64,000 nucleotides of DNA from Flavivirga eckloniae (GTDB lineage Bacteria > Bacteroidota > Bacteroidia > Flavobacteriales > Flavobacteriaceae), in NCBI RefSeq assembly GCF_002886045.1, contig NZ_CP025791.1:1999001-2063000 (forward strand), in the 5' to 3' direction. A program made the position numbers and the translations under genes. This document shows, piece after piece, positions 62,518 to 64,000 of this stretch. The notes beneath the pieces were generated by a model. That model saw only the letters and a program-made list of their open reading frames with translations. It was not told the DNA's origin and made no database searches. Positions within the stretch are counted from its first letter, which is position 1; each line of letters begins with the position of its first letter.

Positions 62518-64000
62518 CTACTCAGAGAACTGTTCAATTTCTAATTGAATCTCCTCCCATTTATCCATAAAGTTCTGTAAATCGGTTTTCTTTTTTTGAT
62601 AGTTATCGAAAAAGTCTGGTTTGGAAGTCACTTCCTCGTAATTGATTTCAAGCTCTAAATCTATAGCTTTTATATCTTGCTCTAACTGATTAATTTGAGC
62701 TTCAACATTGCTTAATTTATTATTTAAGGATTTTAGCTTTTTCTGATCTTCGTAGGACTGGTGCTTCTTTTCCTTAGGCGTTTCTTTTACTACAGTTCTT
62801 TTTTCAACCTCTCGAAGACTTTCAACCTTACGCTGTTCCAAATAATAATCTATATCGCCTAAATACTCTTTTATTTTGTGGTCTTTAAACTCATAAACAA
62901 TATTGGTTAAACCTTGAAGAAAGTCCCTGTCGTGAGATACCAAAATTAAAGTTCCTTCAAATCGTTTTAGGGCTTCTTTTAGCACATTTTTAGATTTTAT
63001 ATCTAAGTGGTTAGTTGGCTCATCCATTATTAAAACATTAAATGGTTGTAACATTAACTTCGCCAATGCTAAACGGTTTCGTTCTCCTCCCGAAAGTACA
63101 CGTACATATTTCTCAACTTCATCTCCACGGAACAAGAAGGATCCTAAAATATCTCGCACTTTACTTCTATTTGTTTCGTTAGCAGCATCAATCATAGTAT
63201 CCAGCACGGTTTTATTACCATCTAAATATTCTGCCTGATTTTGAGCAAAGTAGCCTATCTGCACATTATGCCCTAGTTTTAAATGACCGTCATGCTTAAT
63301 ATCTCCAACTATAATCTTAGCCAGTGTAGATTTACCTTGTCCGTTTTGCCCAACAAAAGCTGTTTTACTATCTCGTTCTATAAGCAACTCGATATGTTTT
63401 AAAACCTGATTATCTCCATAGTTTTTAGAAATGTTCTCTGCTTCTACTACAACTTTCCCTGGAGTTATCGATACAGGAAAATTAAGTGTCATAACACTGT
63501 TATCGTCTTCATCAACTTCAATTCTATCAATTTTATCGAGTTTTTTAATTAACGACTGAGCCATAGTAGCTTTTGATGCCTTGGCACGAAACTTCTCGAT
63601 AAGCTTCTCTGTTTGCTCAATCTGTTTTTGCTGATTTTTTTGAGAAGCCAACTGTTGCTCTCTTAACTCCTTGCGTAATATTAAATATTTTGAATAGGGC
63701 TTAGGGTAATCGTAAATTCTACCTAAAGAAATTTCAATCGTTCTATTAGTAATATTATCTAAAAACATTTTATCGTGAGATACTATAACTACCGCACCGG
63801 GATAACTCTTTAAAAAGCCTTCTAACCAGATAATAGATTCTATATCCAGGTGGTTTGTTGGCTCATCCAGCAAAAGAATATCATTATTCTGAAGAAGTAA
63901 TTTAGCTAATTCTATTCGCATACGCCATCCACCGGAAAAGGTGTCGGTTAGCATATTAAAATCTGATCGTTTGAATCCTAATCCCTGAAGAATTTTTTCA
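62518..64000 (-). CDS. ABC-F family ATPase (cut by window edge)
   Basis: The frame stays open to the right edge, so the N-terminus (first Walker A) lies outside. Visible are the first ABC signature TFSGGWRMRIELAKLLL with Walker B ILLLDEPTNHLD, the interdomain linker (LREQQLASQKNQQKQIEQTE, about 50 residues further on), the second Walker A FVGQNGQGKSTLAKII, signature VLSGGERNRLALAKLML and Walker B VLIMDEPTNHLD. A C-terminal coiled coil (SLNNKLSNVEAQINQLEQ) ends the protein. No membrane domain is present. ABC-F proteins act on the ribosome in translation or antibiotic protection. The Uup-like coiled-coil tail suggests a housekeeping type, but the exact subgroup is open. Confidence 0.92.
   Translation of the reverse strand, partial: EKILQGLGFKRSDFNMLTDTFSGGWRMRIELAKLLLQNNDILLLDEPTNHLDIESIIWLEGFLKSYPGAVVIVSHDKMFLDNITNRTIEISLGRIYDYPKPYSKYLILRKELREQQLASQKNQQKQIEQTEKLIEKFRAKASKATMAQSLIKKLDKIDRIEVDEDDNSVMTLNFPVSITPGKVVVEAENISKNYGDNQVLKHIELLIERDSKTAFVGQNGQGKSTLAKIIVGDIKHDGHLKLGHNVQIGYFAQNQAEYLDGNKTVLDTMIDAANETNRSKVRDILGSFLFRGDEVEKYVRVLSGGERNRLALAKLMLQPFNVLIMDEPTNHLDIKSKNVLKEALKRFEGTLILVSHDRDFLQGLTNIVYEFKDHKIKEYLGDIDYYLEQRKVESLREVEKRTVVKETPKEKKHQSYEDQKKLKSLNNKLSNVEAQINQLEQDIKAIDLELEINYEEVTSKPDFFDNYQKKKTDLQNFMDKWEEIQLEIEQFSE

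Overview
The window looks like a chromosome segment of a marine-type flavobacterium (Bacteroidota, probably Flavobacteriaceae). Most of it is AT-rich. It carries SusC/SusD-like outer-membrane transport genes, type IX secretion (T9SS) C-terminal sorting domains, a FecI/FecR pair, DUF6520-type peptides and TAnnTTTG-type promoter -7 elements, all typical of that group. The genus cannot be named from this sequence alone.

Layout. (1) 1-15.7 kb, minus strand: a glycan-degradation locus. It encodes a GH31 fragment, two GH20 beta-N-acetylhexosaminidases, two tandem BNR_4 propeller-GH105/88 fusions, a GH89 alpha-N-acetylglucosaminidase, a GlcN-6-P deaminase/PIG-L fusion and an MFS sugar importer. Together they suggest a GlcNAc-rich, uronic-acid-containing glycan whose amino sugar enters through the MFS permease and is deaminated to fructose-6-P. 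No SusCD pair or sulfatase is visible next to it. (2) 16.2-18.7 kb: an alpha-oxoamine-synthase-like PLP enzyme fused to a BioF2/GNAT-like acyltransferase. (3) 18.7-32.6 kb, plus strand: the most unusual region. It holds two tandem small STAS-like proteins, two tandem PAS-AraC regulators, an outer-membrane beta-barrel receptor, an unknown 204-residue protein, three exported Cys-containing DUF6520-like peptides, a MauE/DoxX-like membrane protein and a predicted propeller-like protein. Eight copies of one rigid operator-promoter are scattered through it. (4) 33.3-43.0 kb, minus strand: an STN-SusC, SusD, S9 peptidase, thioredoxin and lipoprotein operon, probably for oligopeptide uptake. (5) 43.4-56.1 kb, minus strand: three T9SS-secreted repeat proteins, one of about 2550 residues with a GC-rich repeat core. 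(6) 56-60.7 kb: a decayed ISAon1-like transposase, then FecR and FecI. (7) 61.2-64 kb: initiator tRNA, a CPXCG protein, an LRR protein and an ABC-F ATPase cut by the window edge.

Main result. The eight copies of the operator-promoter (starts at 18800, 22586, 25855, 26838, 27465, 27833, 28803 and 29691) have identical internal spacing. ATCC is followed 12 bases later by an AAG-type core, both recur 21 bases further on, and the -7 position falls exactly 47 bases after the first ATCC in every copy. Tandem 21-bp direct repeats next to -35 are how AraC-family activators usually bind, and two AraC paralogs lie between copies 1 and 2. I infer a self-contained regulon that links PAS sensing to an outer-membrane receptor, exported Cys peptides and a MauE-like membrane protein. 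Three copies have no intact gene after them; they may drive small RNAs, act as decoys or mark lost genes.
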